A stretch of DNA of 61,302 nucleotides from Acidimicrobiales bacterium. Its GTDB lineage: Bacteria > Actinomycetota > Acidimicrobiia > Acidimicrobiales > MedAcidi-G1. The notes under the pieces are model-generated. The model saw only the letters and a list, made by a program, of their open reading frames with translations, did no database searches and was not told where the DNA came from. Positions 34,081-42,043 of this stretch are shown here, piece by piece (the first letter of the stretch is position 1; every line of letters starts with the position of its first letter). Both the position numbers and the translations under genes were made by a program. Where the stretch lies: assembly GCA_029577135.1 (NCBI GenBank), contig JARQPW010000016.1, positions 1 to 61,302 of the forward strand, written 5' to 3'.

Positions 34081-34437
34081 ATGCGGGCCTATGAACTGAT
34101 GATCATCTTCGACGGCGACCTCGAGGAGGAGGCCGTTGCGGCCAGCCTGTCGAAGGTCACCGCCACGATCGAGGCCGAGGGCGGCCGTGTGGTCAGCACG
34201 CTCGATACCGAGCCGTGGGGCCGTCGCCGCTTCGCCTACCGGATCAACAACAAGTGGGAAGGCGTCTACGTCGTCCTCGAGGTGGTCACCGAGGCGTACG
34301 GCCTCGCCACCGTCGACCGGAACCTCCGGCTTGCGGACCGCAGTGAGGTGGTCCGCCACAAGGTCATCCGCCTTCCCGACTCAGAAGTGGACCGCCGCGG
34401 TCTGCTCGACGAGGGCGAGCCGGCTACCGCCGGCTGA
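34081..34437 (+). CDS. rpsF: 30S ribosomal protein bS6
   Basis: The product has 118 residues. It begins MRAYELMIIFDGDLEEEAVA and contains VVSTLDTEPWGRRRFAYRIN, the typical S6 ferredoxin-like fold that pairs with S18 in the small subunit. The start at 34081 matches family N-termini and is 12 bases after GGAGG; a GTG nine bases earlier is less likely. It is the first gene of rpsF-ssb-rpsR-rplI. Confidence 0.96.
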   Translation: MRAYELMIIFDGDLEEEAVAASLSKVTATIEAEGGRVVSTLDTEPWGRRRFAYRINNKWEGVYVVLEVVTEAYGLATVDRNLRLADRSEVVRHKVIRLPDSEVDRRGLLDEGEPATAG

Positions 34438-34454
34438 CGAACAGGAGTACTGAC

Positions 34455-34889
34455 ATGGCATTCGACAACACCGTCACCGTCGTGGGAAACATCACCCGCG
34501 ATCCCGAACTGCGGTTCACCCCCGGTGGGGCCCCCGTGGCCAGCTTCGGCCTGGCCTGGAACCGCCGCGACCAGAACGGCGAGGACGTCACCTCGTTCTT
34601 CGACGTCACCTGCTGGCGCGACCTGGCCGAGAACGTGGCCGAGTCGCTGTCGAAGGGCGCACGCGTCGTCGTCTACGGCCGGCTCGACCAGCGCTCCTGG
34701 GAGAACCAGGAGGGCGAGCGTCGCTCGAAGGTCGAGATCATCGCCGACGAGGTCGCCCCCAGTCTCAGGTGGGCGACCGCTGAGGTCACCAAGAACTCCC
34801 GCGACGGTGGCGGGTCTTCGGGCGACTCGGGCGGTGGCCGTCCGGCGACCGGCGCCGGCAACTTCCCGACCGATGAGGAACCCTTCTGA
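34455..34889 (+). CDS. ssb: Single-stranded DNA-binding protein
   Basis: The product has 144 residues. The OB-fold is visible (NTVTVVGNITRDPELRFTPG to KVEIIADEVAPSLRWA), followed by a Gly/Ser-rich linker and an acidic tip ending DEEPF, close to the DDDIPF tip that recruits repair and replication partners. The stop overlaps the rpsR ATG. Confidence 0.96.
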   Translation: MAFDNTVTVVGNITRDPELRFTPGGAPVASFGLAWNRRDQNGEDVTSFFDVTCWRDLAENVAESLSKGARVVVYGRLDQRSWENQEGERRSKVEIIADEVAPSLRWATAEVTKNSRDGGGSSGDSGGGRPATGAGNFPTDEEPF

Positions 34890-35521
34890 TGGCCCGACGC
34901 CCACCCCGCCGCACGAAGCCCCGCAACAAGCGCCGCGGGCGCAAGAAGGTGAGCCCGATCACCATCGCCATGGTCGAGTACGTCGACTACAAGGACACCG
35001 AGCTGCTCAAGAAGTTCATCTCGGACCGAGCCAAGATCAAGGGCCGGAGCGTCAACGGCAACGACGCCCGCCAGCAGCGTGATCTCGGCAGGGCGATCAA
35101 GGTCGCCCGCGAGATGGCGTTGATCCCCTTCACGAACCGGGTCACCACGCAGCGCCGCGAGCGCCGCAGCGACGAGCGGGGCGGGCGACCCGATGACCCG
35201 CCGTCTCGTCCGACCATGCCGCCTCCCGGTAGTTCGCCCGAGGCCGACGGGGCCAGCGACGACATCGGGGCCAGCGACGACATCGGGGCCAGCGACGACA
35301 TCGGGGCCAGCGACGACATCGGGGCCAGCGACGACATCGGGGCCAGCGACGCAGGCGGCCTGCCCGCGGAGGCGACCTTCGAGGAGACAGCCCTGGAGGA
35401 CGCCAGCACGGCAGGCGAGAAGGACGAGGTGGTCGGCGCGAGCGACGAGGTGGTCGGCGAGAAGGACGAGGTGGTCGGCGAGAGCGACGAGGGTGCTGCC
35501 GTGGACGAGTCCCTGTCGTGA
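34889..35521 (+). CDS. rpsR: 30S ribosomal protein bS18 with a long acidic repeat tail
   Basis: The product has 210 residues, compared with 75-90 in the family. Residues 1-87 are S18 (VDYKDTELLKKFISDRAKIK, then ARQQRDLGRAIKVAREMALI). The zinc cysteines of other S18 proteins are absent: the usual CxxC site reads KKVSPITIAM and GNC reads GND, so it is the zinc-free type. Residues 100-210 form an acidic low-complexity tail with five GASDDI units and a DEVVG repeat. The ATG overlaps the ssb stop and the end overlaps rplI (GTGA), so the tail lies inside a tightly packed operon with intact frame. Confidence 0.92.
   Translation: MARRPPRRTKPRNKRRGRKKVSPITIAMVEYVDYKDTELLKKFISDRAKIKGRSVNGNDARQQRDLGRAIKVAREMALIPFTNRVTTQRRERRSDERGGRPDDPPSRPTMPPPGSSPEADGASDDIGASDDIGASDDIGASDDIGASDDIGASDAGGLPAEATFEETALEDASTAGEKDEVVGASDEVVGEKDEVVGESDEGAAVDESLS
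35249..35350 (+). repeat. 18-base tandem repeat in rpsR
   Basis: Five full units and one partial unit encode GASDDI. Units are practically identical in DNA sequence, indicating recent expansion. Unit length keeps the frame. Confidence 0.95.
35417..35491 (+). repeat. 21-base tandem repeat in rpsR
   Basis: Three units of the EKDEVVG / ASDEVVG type and a partial fourth lie near the end of the S18 tail, a second independent minisatellite in the same gene. Confidence 0.85.
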
Positions 35522-35964
35522 AGATCCTCCTTCGTACCGATGTCGACGGCCTGGGTCGGACGGGCGACGTCGTCGACGTGGCCCGTGGCTACGCCCGCAA
35601 CTACCTCGTTCCCAAGGGCCTGGCCGTCGAGGCCACGGCCGGCATCTCGGCACAGTCCGAGGCGATGCAGCGCAAGCGTGTGAGGCAGGCCAGCGAGGAA
35701 CGTGCGGACGCTGAGGCCGTCGCCGCCCAACTCACGGGTGCGGTGCTGACCACCACGGCGAAGGCGTCCGACGAGGGCCGCCTCTACGGTTCCGTCGGTT
35801 CTGCCGAGGTGGCGACGGCCCTGGTCGAACAGTTCGGCGTCACGGTCGTCCAGCAGCAGGTCGAGGGCGAGGTCGCCAAGGACGTCGGCACCCACGAGTT
35901 CACCGTGCATCTCCATCCCGAGGTGGCCGTGCCGGTGACCATCGAGGTCACGGCCGAGGACTGA
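35518..35964 (+). CDS. rplI: 50S ribosomal protein bL9
   Basis: The product has 148 residues. The N-terminal domain MKILLRTDVDGLGRTGDVVD and GYARNYLVPKGLAVEAT is the L9 signature, then a long helix and the C-terminal domain ending TIEVTAED. Start is a GTG overlapping the rpsR stop. Confidence 0.96.
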   Translation: MKILLRTDVDGLGRTGDVVDVARGYARNYLVPKGLAVEATAGISAQSEAMQRKRVRQASEERADAEAVAAQLTGAVLTTTAKASDEGRLYGSVGSAEVATALVEQFGVTVVQQQVEGEVAKDVGTHEFTVHLHPEVAVPVTIEVTAED

Positions 35965-36258
35965 GCGTGTCGATCGCCGGTCGTCCACAGACACCGGAGG
36001 TTGTCCCTCTTTCCGTCCCCAGCGTCGTCCCCGGCGTTCGGGAGGGATTCCCGGGTATTTCCACTGGCTGTCCACTGGCGACCCACAGGTCCCTTCCGGC
36101 AGGCTGGACCGGTCGTCGGAAGACGGCCGACGAAGCGACACGGGGCACGAGAAGTGGCATGAAACACGCCGTTTGGACAGGGCGCGACAGCAGGGGTCTG
36201 GCAATCCGATGGTGATCGGCAGCGAAATCGTGGGCATGGAGCGGGGCGGGTCCTCCCG
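35965..36258. other. rplI-dnaB intergenic region
   Basis: These 294 bases contain no supportable gene. A seven-base stem TCGTCGG/CCGACGA (36113-36133) could terminate the ribosomal operon. Scattered TCCAC-containing words (near 35983 and 36058-36075) resemble DnaA boxes only weakly. Confidence 0.4.
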
Positions 36259-37755
36259 GTGAGCGACGACACCCTGATTCCCGACGACGCCCCGACCCCC
36301 GACGACGCGCCGCCGGCCGACGACGCCCCGTTGCCGGAGCCGCCGCCCCTGGCCGACGAGGGCGGGCCACCCCCGACGTTCGACGGTGGCGGTCTGCGGA
36401 ACAGGGGTACCGGCGGATCGCGTGGAGCGGGTGTCGGGCGCGTGTCTCCGCACAACCTCGACGCCGAGGCATCGCTGCTCGGCGCCATGCTGCTGTCAAG
36501 AGACGCCATCGCCGATGCGCTCGAGATCGTCGAAGTCGACAACTTCTACAAGCCGTCGCACGGCCACGTGTTCGATGCCATCTGCACGCTCTACGCCTCG
36601 GGCGAGCCGGCCGATCCGGTCACCGTCTCGGAGACGCTCGCCCGTGCGGGCGTGCTCGACCAGATCGGCGGACCCGGGTTCCTCCTTGAACTGCAGGCCG
36701 CCACGCCGGCCACGTCGAGTGCCCCCAAGTACGCCCGCATCATCCAGGAGCACGCCACGCTGCGGAGCCTCATCGGCGCCGCCAACGAGATCGCCGAGAT
36801 CGGCTACGGCCGGCCCGACGATGTCGTCAAGGCGGTGGACGAGGCCGAAAACCTGGTGTTCCAGGTCGGCCAGGGCCGGGTCGCCGACACGATGGCGAGG
36901 ATGCGCGACCTGCTCGACGCCAACCTCGACCAGCTCGAGAGGCGCTACGAGGCAGGTGAGGTCATCACCGGAACGCCCACGGGCTTCGCCGACTTCGACC
37001 TGCTGCTCTCCGGCCTGCAGCCCAGCAACCTCATCATCGTCGGGGCCCGTCCCGCCATGGGCAAGACGTCCTTCGCCCTCAACATCGCCACGTTCGTGGC
37101 GATGGACGCCGGACTGCCGGTCCTGCTGTTCTCGTTGGAGATGAGCCAGCTCGAGATCAGCCAGCGCATCCTCTGTTCCGAGTCGCGCGTCGACTCCAAG
37201 AACGTGCGTAGCGGCCGGCTCCGCGAGGAGGACTGGTCCCGCATCAACCACGGCGTCGGCCGCCTGGCCGAGGCTCCGCTGTGGATAGACGACAACCCGG
37301 GCATATCGGTGATGGAGATCCGGGCCAAGGCCCGACGGCTCACCAGCCGGGTCGGGAAGCTCGGGGTCATCATCGTCGACTACCTCCAACTCATGACCGG
37401 CCGGTCCACTGCCGAGAGCCGCCAGGTCGAGGTCTCCGAGATCAGCAGGGGCCTCAAGATCCTCGCCCGCGAGCTCGACACTCCGGTGATCGGCCTCTCG
37501 CAGTTGTCGCGTGCCCTCGAGTCCCGCCAGGACAAGCGGCCGATGCTGGCCGACCTGCGCGAATCCGGATCCCTCGAGCAGGACGCAGACGTGGTGGCGT
37601 TCATCTACCGCGACGAGGTGTACAACCCCGAGTCCCCCGAGATCGGCACGGCCGAGATCATCGTGGCCAAGCACCGCAACGGGCCCACCGGCACGACCCG
37701 GCTGGCGTTCATACCGCACTACACGCGCTTCGCCGACATGGCCCGGATGGGCTGA
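36259..37755 (+). CDS. dnaB: Replicative DNA helicase DnaB
   Basis: The product has 498 residues. An acidic Pro/Asp-rich extension of about 55 residues precedes the DnaB N-terminal domain (VSPHNLDAEASLLGAMLLSR). The RecA-like helicase domain has Walker A GARPAMGKTS at about 262, Walker B VIIVDYLQLM and the LSQLSRALESRQDKRPMLAD loop. It hexamerises at the fork and would be loaded by the DciA-like protein. GTG start; no intein is present. The N-terminal extension contains repeated PDDAP units and is longer than in most relatives. Confidence 0.97.
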   Translation: MSDDTLIPDDAPTPDDAPPADDAPLPEPPPLADEGGPPPTFDGGGLRNRGTGGSRGAGVGRVSPHNLDAEASLLGAMLLSRDAIADALEIVEVDNFYKPSHGHVFDAICTLYASGEPADPVTVSETLARAGVLDQIGGPGFLLELQAATPATSSAPKYARIIQEHATLRSLIGAANEIAEIGYGRPDDVVKAVDEAENLVFQVGQGRVADTMARMRDLLDANLDQLERRYEAGEVITGTPTGFADFDLLLSGLQPSNLIIVGARPAMGKTSFALNIATFVAMDAGLPVLLFSLEMSQLEISQRILCSESRVDSKNVRSGRLREEDWSRINHGVGRLAEAPLWIDDNPGISVMEIRAKARRLTSRVGKLGVIIVDYLQLMTGRSTAESRQVEVSEISRGLKILARELDTPVIGLSQLSRALESRQDKRPMLADLRESGSLEQDADVVAFIYRDEVYNPESPEIGTAEIIVAKHRNGPTGTTRLAFIPHYTRFADMARMG

Positions 37756-37773
37756 GCGGGTCCGACCTTTCGC

Positions 37774-37971
37774 ATGTTCCTGGGCGAGGACCTGCTGGGA
37801 TGGTTGTTGCTGGCGCTGGGCGGGGCGATGGCGGTCGGCAACCTGGTGGCACTGGTGCGTCCCCCCGTCGGCGACCGGGACGCCCAGCGGCCACCGCTCG
37901 CCCGCACCCTGATCTACGTCGGGCTCGGGCTGGTGGTCGCCTTCTGGGCACTGGGGACGCTGACGAACTGA
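37774..37971 (+). CDS. Small two-helix membrane protein
   Basis: The product has 65 residues with two hydrophobic helices (about 6-29 and 44-62) around a polar loop GDRDAQRPPLAR. It begins 18 bases after dnaB. No family is recognised; the clean hydrophobic pattern and spacing support a real gene. Confidence 0.55.
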   Translation: MFLGEDLLGWLLLALGGAMAVGNLVALVRPPVGDRDAQRPPLARTLIYVGLGLVVAFWALGTLTN

Positions 37972-37984
37972 CAACTGCACCGTC

Positions 37985-38008
37985 GGGGACGGGGACGGGG
38001 ACGGGGAC
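37985..38008 (+). repeat. GGGGAC hexamer repeat
   Basis: Four perfect GGGGAC units lie in tandem in the short gap between the small membrane protein gene and mscS. They are non-coding and probably neutral. Confidence 0.85.
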
Positions 38009-38064
38009 GCGGGACGCCGGTCGTGGCGGCCGGTCCGCTACCGTGCCTCGCCGGAGGTTTCAAC

Positions 38065-39156
38065 ATGACGAATGTGCTGGCCCAGTCCCTCACCGACGCC
38101 TGTGGCGTCGAACCCAGCTTCATCTGCGAGTGGGTGTTCGACACGACGGACAGTGAAGCGGTAGCCGAGATCGTGGGTTGGCTGGTCGAGCGCCCCTTCA
38201 AGATCGTGGTGATCCTGCTCGGCGCCTGGATCGTGAAGCGGTTCGTCGTCCGGGCCTTGGACCGCCTCGTCAACCGCCTCGTCGAGTCCCGCGTCAAGGA
38301 GGAGGAGGAGGCCGGGTCCGACGACCTGGTCTCACGCATGGGGCGCAAGGCCCGAGGCAAGCTACAGCGGATCCACGAACAGGCCGAACGGTCCAAGCAG
38401 AAGACCCTCACCCTGGGGGCGGTTCTGCGCAACATCGCCAGCTTCGCCATCTACGCGATGGCCACCCTGGCGATGCTGGGCGAGCTGGGGCTCAACCTGG
38501 GCCCGTTCATCGCCGGCGCCGGCATCATCGGCCTGGCGGTCGGCTTCGGAGCCCAGTCCCTGGTCCGCGACTTCATCGCCGGCGTCTTCATCATCATCGA
38601 GGACCAGTACGGCATCGGCGACTTCGTCGACGTGGGCGATGCGTCCGGCACGGTCGAGCGGGTCACCCTGCGCGCCACCGTGATGCGCGATGTCCACGGC
38701 ACCGTCTGGGTGGTGCCGAACGGTGAAATCCGCCGGGTCGGCAACTCGTCGCAGCTCTGGGCGCGCACGGTGCTCGACGTGGACGTCGCCTACGACACCG
38801 ACATCGACCTGGCGGCCAGCGTCATCAAGTCGGTCGCCGACGAGGTCTGGAACGAGGGCCTCGAATCAGCGACGATCCTCGAGGAACCCGAGATCTGGGG
38901 CGTGCAGAACTTCGGCGCCGACGCCATCTCGATCCGTCTGGCCGTCAAGACCGAGCCCGGCGAGCAGTGGGCCACCGGGCGGGTCATCCGGGCCCGCCTC
39001 AAGAAGGCGTTCGACGTGCACGGCATCGAGATTCCGTTCCCGCAGCGGACCGTGTGGGTGCACACCGTGACCGACCGGACGAAGGCCGATGCGGCAGGCA
39101 CCGAGGTGCGCGACGACCTGTTGGAGCGGCGTTCCGGAGGCGACAGCGACGAGTAG
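38065..39156 (+). CDS. MscS-type mechanosensitive channel
   Basis: The product has 363 residues. Membrane helices include VVILLGAWIVKRFVV and ASFAIYAMATLAMLGELGLN. The pore helix GPFIAGAGIIGLAVGFGAQS and the following DFIAGVFIIIEDQYGIGDFV are typical of MscS; VVPNGEIRRVGNSS marks the cytosolic beta domain. A charged region (KEEEEAGSDDLVSRMGRKAR) interrupts the early part. The ATG is set by GGAGG nine bases upstream. It protects against osmotic downshift. Confidence 0.9.
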   Translation: MTNVLAQSLTDACGVEPSFICEWVFDTTDSEAVAEIVGWLVERPFKIVVILLGAWIVKRFVVRALDRLVNRLVESRVKEEEEAGSDDLVSRMGRKARGKLQRIHEQAERSKQKTLTLGAVLRNIASFAIYAMATLAMLGELGLNLGPFIAGAGIIGLAVGFGAQSLVRDFIAGVFIIIEDQYGIGDFVDVGDASGTVERVTLRATVMRDVHGTVWVVPNGEIRRVGNSSQLWARTVLDVDVAYDTDIDLAASVIKSVADEVWNEGLESATILEEPEIWGVQNFGADAISIRLAVKTEPGEQWATGRVIRARLKKAFDVHGIEIPFPQRTVWVHTVTDRTKADAAGTEVRDDLLERRSGGDSDE

Positions 39157-39177
39157 CGGGGTGGGGCCGGTGCCAGT

Positions 39178-42042
39178 TCAGGTGTCGCTGCGCTGGATGG
39201 CCCGTTCGTCGGTGCCGAGGTAACTGGCGACCACCTTCGGGTCGTTGCGGACGACGTCGGGGATGCCCTCGGCGATGATCTGGCCGGCCTCCAGGCAGTA
39301 GACGCGGTCCGACAGGGCCATGATCATCGGCATGTCGTGTTCGATCACGACCATCGTGGCACCGAGTTCGCCCTGGATGGCCTTGAGGAGCGGCCCGAAT
39401 GCCTCGGTCTCGCGTTGGGCGATGCCGGCGGTCGGTTCGTCGAGGCAGAGGATCTGCGCATTGAGGGCGAGAAGGCCGGCCAGTTCGACGATGCGGCGGG
39501 TGCCGGTGGAGAGTTCGGCGACGAAGACGTCGGCGTAGCGTCCGAGTCCGAGGAAGTCGATGAGTTCGGCGGCCTGGGTCCGCTTGGCCCGTTCGGCCCT
39601 GCCGGAGTTGGGGAGGACCAGGGCGGTCGAGAGGAATCCGGTGCGGCCTCGGGCCTCGAGGGCCACCTGGACGGTCTCGCGGACGGTGAGTTCCGGGAAC
39701 AGTCGGGCGGCTTGGAAGGTGCGGCCGAGGCCGGTGCGTGCGCGCTGCGAGGCGGACAGGCTCCCGACGTCCCGGCCGAGGATCTCGACGGTTCCCTCGG
39801 ACGGCACGAACCCACCGATGGCGTTCATGAGGGTCGACTTGCCGGCGCCGTTGGTGCCGATGAGGCCGACGACCTCGCCGTGTTCGACCAGGATGGTCGC
39901 CCCGTCGACCGCGCGGAGGCCACCGAAGGAGACGGACACGTCCCGCACGGCGATTGCCGGTCCGTCGGGGGTCGTTCGATCTGCCCGTCCGCCGATCACC
40001 ACGTTCGGAGGAGTGGTGAGCGTCTTGATCGGGGCCTCCGGGAGACGGCGCTCGACCCAGGCGAGCAGGGCGTCGCGTGCCGAGTAGGCGATCTGGATCA
40101 GGCCGCCGGGGAAGTAGAGCAGCAGGATCAGGAGGCCGATGCTCGACGTGAAGAGCGGGACCAGGTCGTTGCCGGGCCAGAAGGCGGGCAGGCCGACGAC
40201 CCAGAGGGCTCCGAGCACGGGGCCCATGAGGCTGCCGAGGCCGCCGATCACGATGATCGAGACCAGACGGAGCGAATCGCCGATCAGGAAGAAGCGGTCC
40301 CCGTAGCTGATCGACTGGACGAGGCCGCCAAGCAGCGCTCCGCCGAGGCCGGCGATTCCGCCGGCCAGCGAGAACGCCAGGAGCTTCGTCCGGGTCGGAG
40401 AAACGGTGTAGGCGGAGGCGGTGTCCTCGTTCTCGCGGACCGCGATGATCGAGCGGCCGATGCCGCTGCGGCGGAGTCGGGCGACCAGGGCGAGCACGAT
40501 GGCGAGCACGGCCAGGCAGAGCAGGTAGTAGGAGCGCTGGGTGGTGAGGTCGAAGGGGCCGAGGCTGCCCCTGCGGTAGGCGACGGCGCGTTTGCCATTG
40601 TCGCTCAAGATCGGTAGCCGGTAGAAGTACTGCTGGGCGGCCATGGCGAAGGCGAAGGTCGACACCGCGAGGAGCAGGCCCTTGACGCGGAGGGCACCGA
40701 GGCCGATCACCGCAGCCGCTGCGGCACCGACGGCGGCGGCGAGGAGCATGGAGACCAGGTACGGCGTCTTCGGCAGGCTGACGCTGAAGAATTCCCACTT
40801 GTCGCCGATGCCGACGCCGAATTCGAGGCCGCGGTTGAAACCCGCAGCGGAGAGTGCGCCGATGCCGGCAAACGCCATCTGGCTGAGCGACAACTGTCCG
40901 GCCCAGCCGGTGACGATGGTGAGCGAGATTGCGCAGATGGCGAAGGTGACGATGCTGGTGTAGAGGAGGTGTCGTGACGGGAGCGGCACGATGAACGGCA
41001 TCGCCATGGCGATGAGGCCGAGGGCGCCGAGCGCCAGGTGGGAGAGGTGCCGGACCCACCACACCTGGAGGAGGCGTTCGGGGACCGGTCGTTGCCGAGG
41101 GGTGAACGAGAAGGAGCTCTCCTCCTCGCTGCCCGAGCGGCTCTGGAGCGCCACGGCGACCACGACGATTAGGAACAGGACCAGGTCGACGAGGCCCATC
41201 TGGTCGAGGAACACGAACTGCACGTGGGCCTGGGCGATCCCGATGACGATGCCGGCCGCCAGTGCCCGGGGGAACGAGACCATCCCTCCGATGACCGCTG
41301 CGGCGAGCGCCCGGATCATCGTGTTGGGGCCGAGGTTGGAAAGGCCCGTGATCCCGCCCCGGTTTCCGGAGAGCATGATCAGCGAGATGCTCGAGAGTGC
41401 GCCGCCGACCGTCCAGACGAAGAGGGACACCAACTTGGGGTCGATGCCGGAGAGTCGGGCCAGGTCGGGGTTGTCGGCCGAGGCCTGCACGGTCTGGCCG
41501 AAGACCGTCCGGTTGAGGAACCAGGCGAGGCCGAAGGTGATCAGTGGGACGACGACGAGGATCGTCAACTTGGCGCCCGTGATCCGCAGGCCGAACACGT
41601 CGTCCCAGGTGGTCGGGATCGCGACCGGGAAGCGGACCCCGCGGGTGACTTCGAAGTCCGGGTAGGCGGTCATGACGGCCTGCATCAGCTGGGCGATGCC
41701 GATGGTGGCGACCAGCACGATCACGCGGGGCGAGTTGAACAGTCGACGGATCACCGCCCGTTCGACGAGGGCGCCGATGAGGGTGCCGACGAGCATCGCC
41801 GTGGCCAGGGCGATCCAGAACGGCCACGCGTAGTTGATGACCAGGAGGGCGAGCAGCCCGGAGGCCGGCAGGCCCATGTTGCCGACTGCCAGGTTGATGA
41901 CCTTGGTGGACCGGTAGACGAGGACGATGCCGAGGGCGAGCAGCCCGAACACCATTCCGTTGATGAGTCCGTCGAACCAGAGTTGGCGGGTGGTCCAGAC
42001 GGCGAGCACGACCGGCTGTGACAGTGGGGCCAACTCGCCCAC
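39178..42042 (-). CDS. Fused LivH-LivM-LivG branched-chain amino acid-type ABC transporter
   Basis: The product has 954 residues in one chain. About 1-300 is a LivH permease (LINGMVFGLLALGIVLVYRS). About 335-640 is a LivM permease (SLTIVTGWAGQLSLSQMAFA, then GGLGSLMGPVLGALWV). About 680-954 is a LivG ATPase with Walker A GTNGAGKST, signature LSTGTRR and Walker B ILCLDEPTAGI. Usually these are three genes. The GTG start is one base after the stop of the MFS-LivF gene. No substrate-binding LivK gene is present nearby. The substrate may be amino acids, urea or amides. Confidence 0.9.
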   Translation of the reverse strand: MGELAPLSQPVVLAVWTTRQLWFDGLINGMVFGLLALGIVLVYRSTKVINLAVGNMGLPASGLLALLVINYAWPFWIALATAMLVGTLIGALVERAVIRRLFNSPRVIVLVATIGIAQLMQAVMTAYPDFEVTRGVRFPVAIPTTWDDVFGLRITGAKLTILVVVPLITFGLAWFLNRTVFGQTVQASADNPDLARLSGIDPKLVSLFVWTVGGALSSISLIMLSGNRGGITGLSNLGPNTMIRALAAAVIGGMVSFPRALAAGIVIGIAQAHVQFVFLDQMGLVDLVLFLIVVVAVALQSRSGSEEESSFSFTPRQRPVPERLLQVWWVRHLSHLALGALGLIAMAMPFIVPLPSRHLLYTSIVTFAICAISLTIVTGWAGQLSLSQMAFAGIGALSAAGFNRGLEFGVGIGDKWEFFSVSLPKTPYLVSMLLAAAVGAAAAAVIGLGALRVKGLLLAVSTFAFAMAAQQYFYRLPILSDNGKRAVAYRRGSLGPFDLTTQRSYYLLCLAVLAIVLALVARLRRSGIGRSIIAVRENEDTASAYTVSPTRTKLLAFSLAGGIAGLGGALLGGLVQSISYGDRFFLIGDSLRLVSIIVIGGLGSLMGPVLGALWVVGLPAFWPGNDLVPLFTSSIGLLILLLYFPGGLIQIAYSARDALLAWVERRLPEAPIKTLTTPPNVVIGGRADRTTPDGPAIAVRDVSVSFGGLRAVDGATILVEHGEVVGLIGTNGAGKSTLMNAIGGFVPSEGTVEILGRDVGSLSASQRARTGLGRTFQAARLFPELTVRETVQVALEARGRTGFLSTALVLPNSGRAERAKRTQAAELIDFLGLGRYADVFVAELSTGTRRIVELAGLLALNAQILCLDEPTAGIAQRETEAFGPLLKAIQGELGATMVVIEHDMPMIMALSDRVYCLEAGQIIAEGIPDVVRNDPKVVASYLGTDERAIQRSDT

Positions 42043-42043
42043 G

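Noticed and set aside
35249-35350. The rpsR repeats considered as a regulatory iteron array
   Set aside because: The period is 18 bases, in frame, and gives a consistent acidic peptide; coding explains it better than protein-binding iterons.
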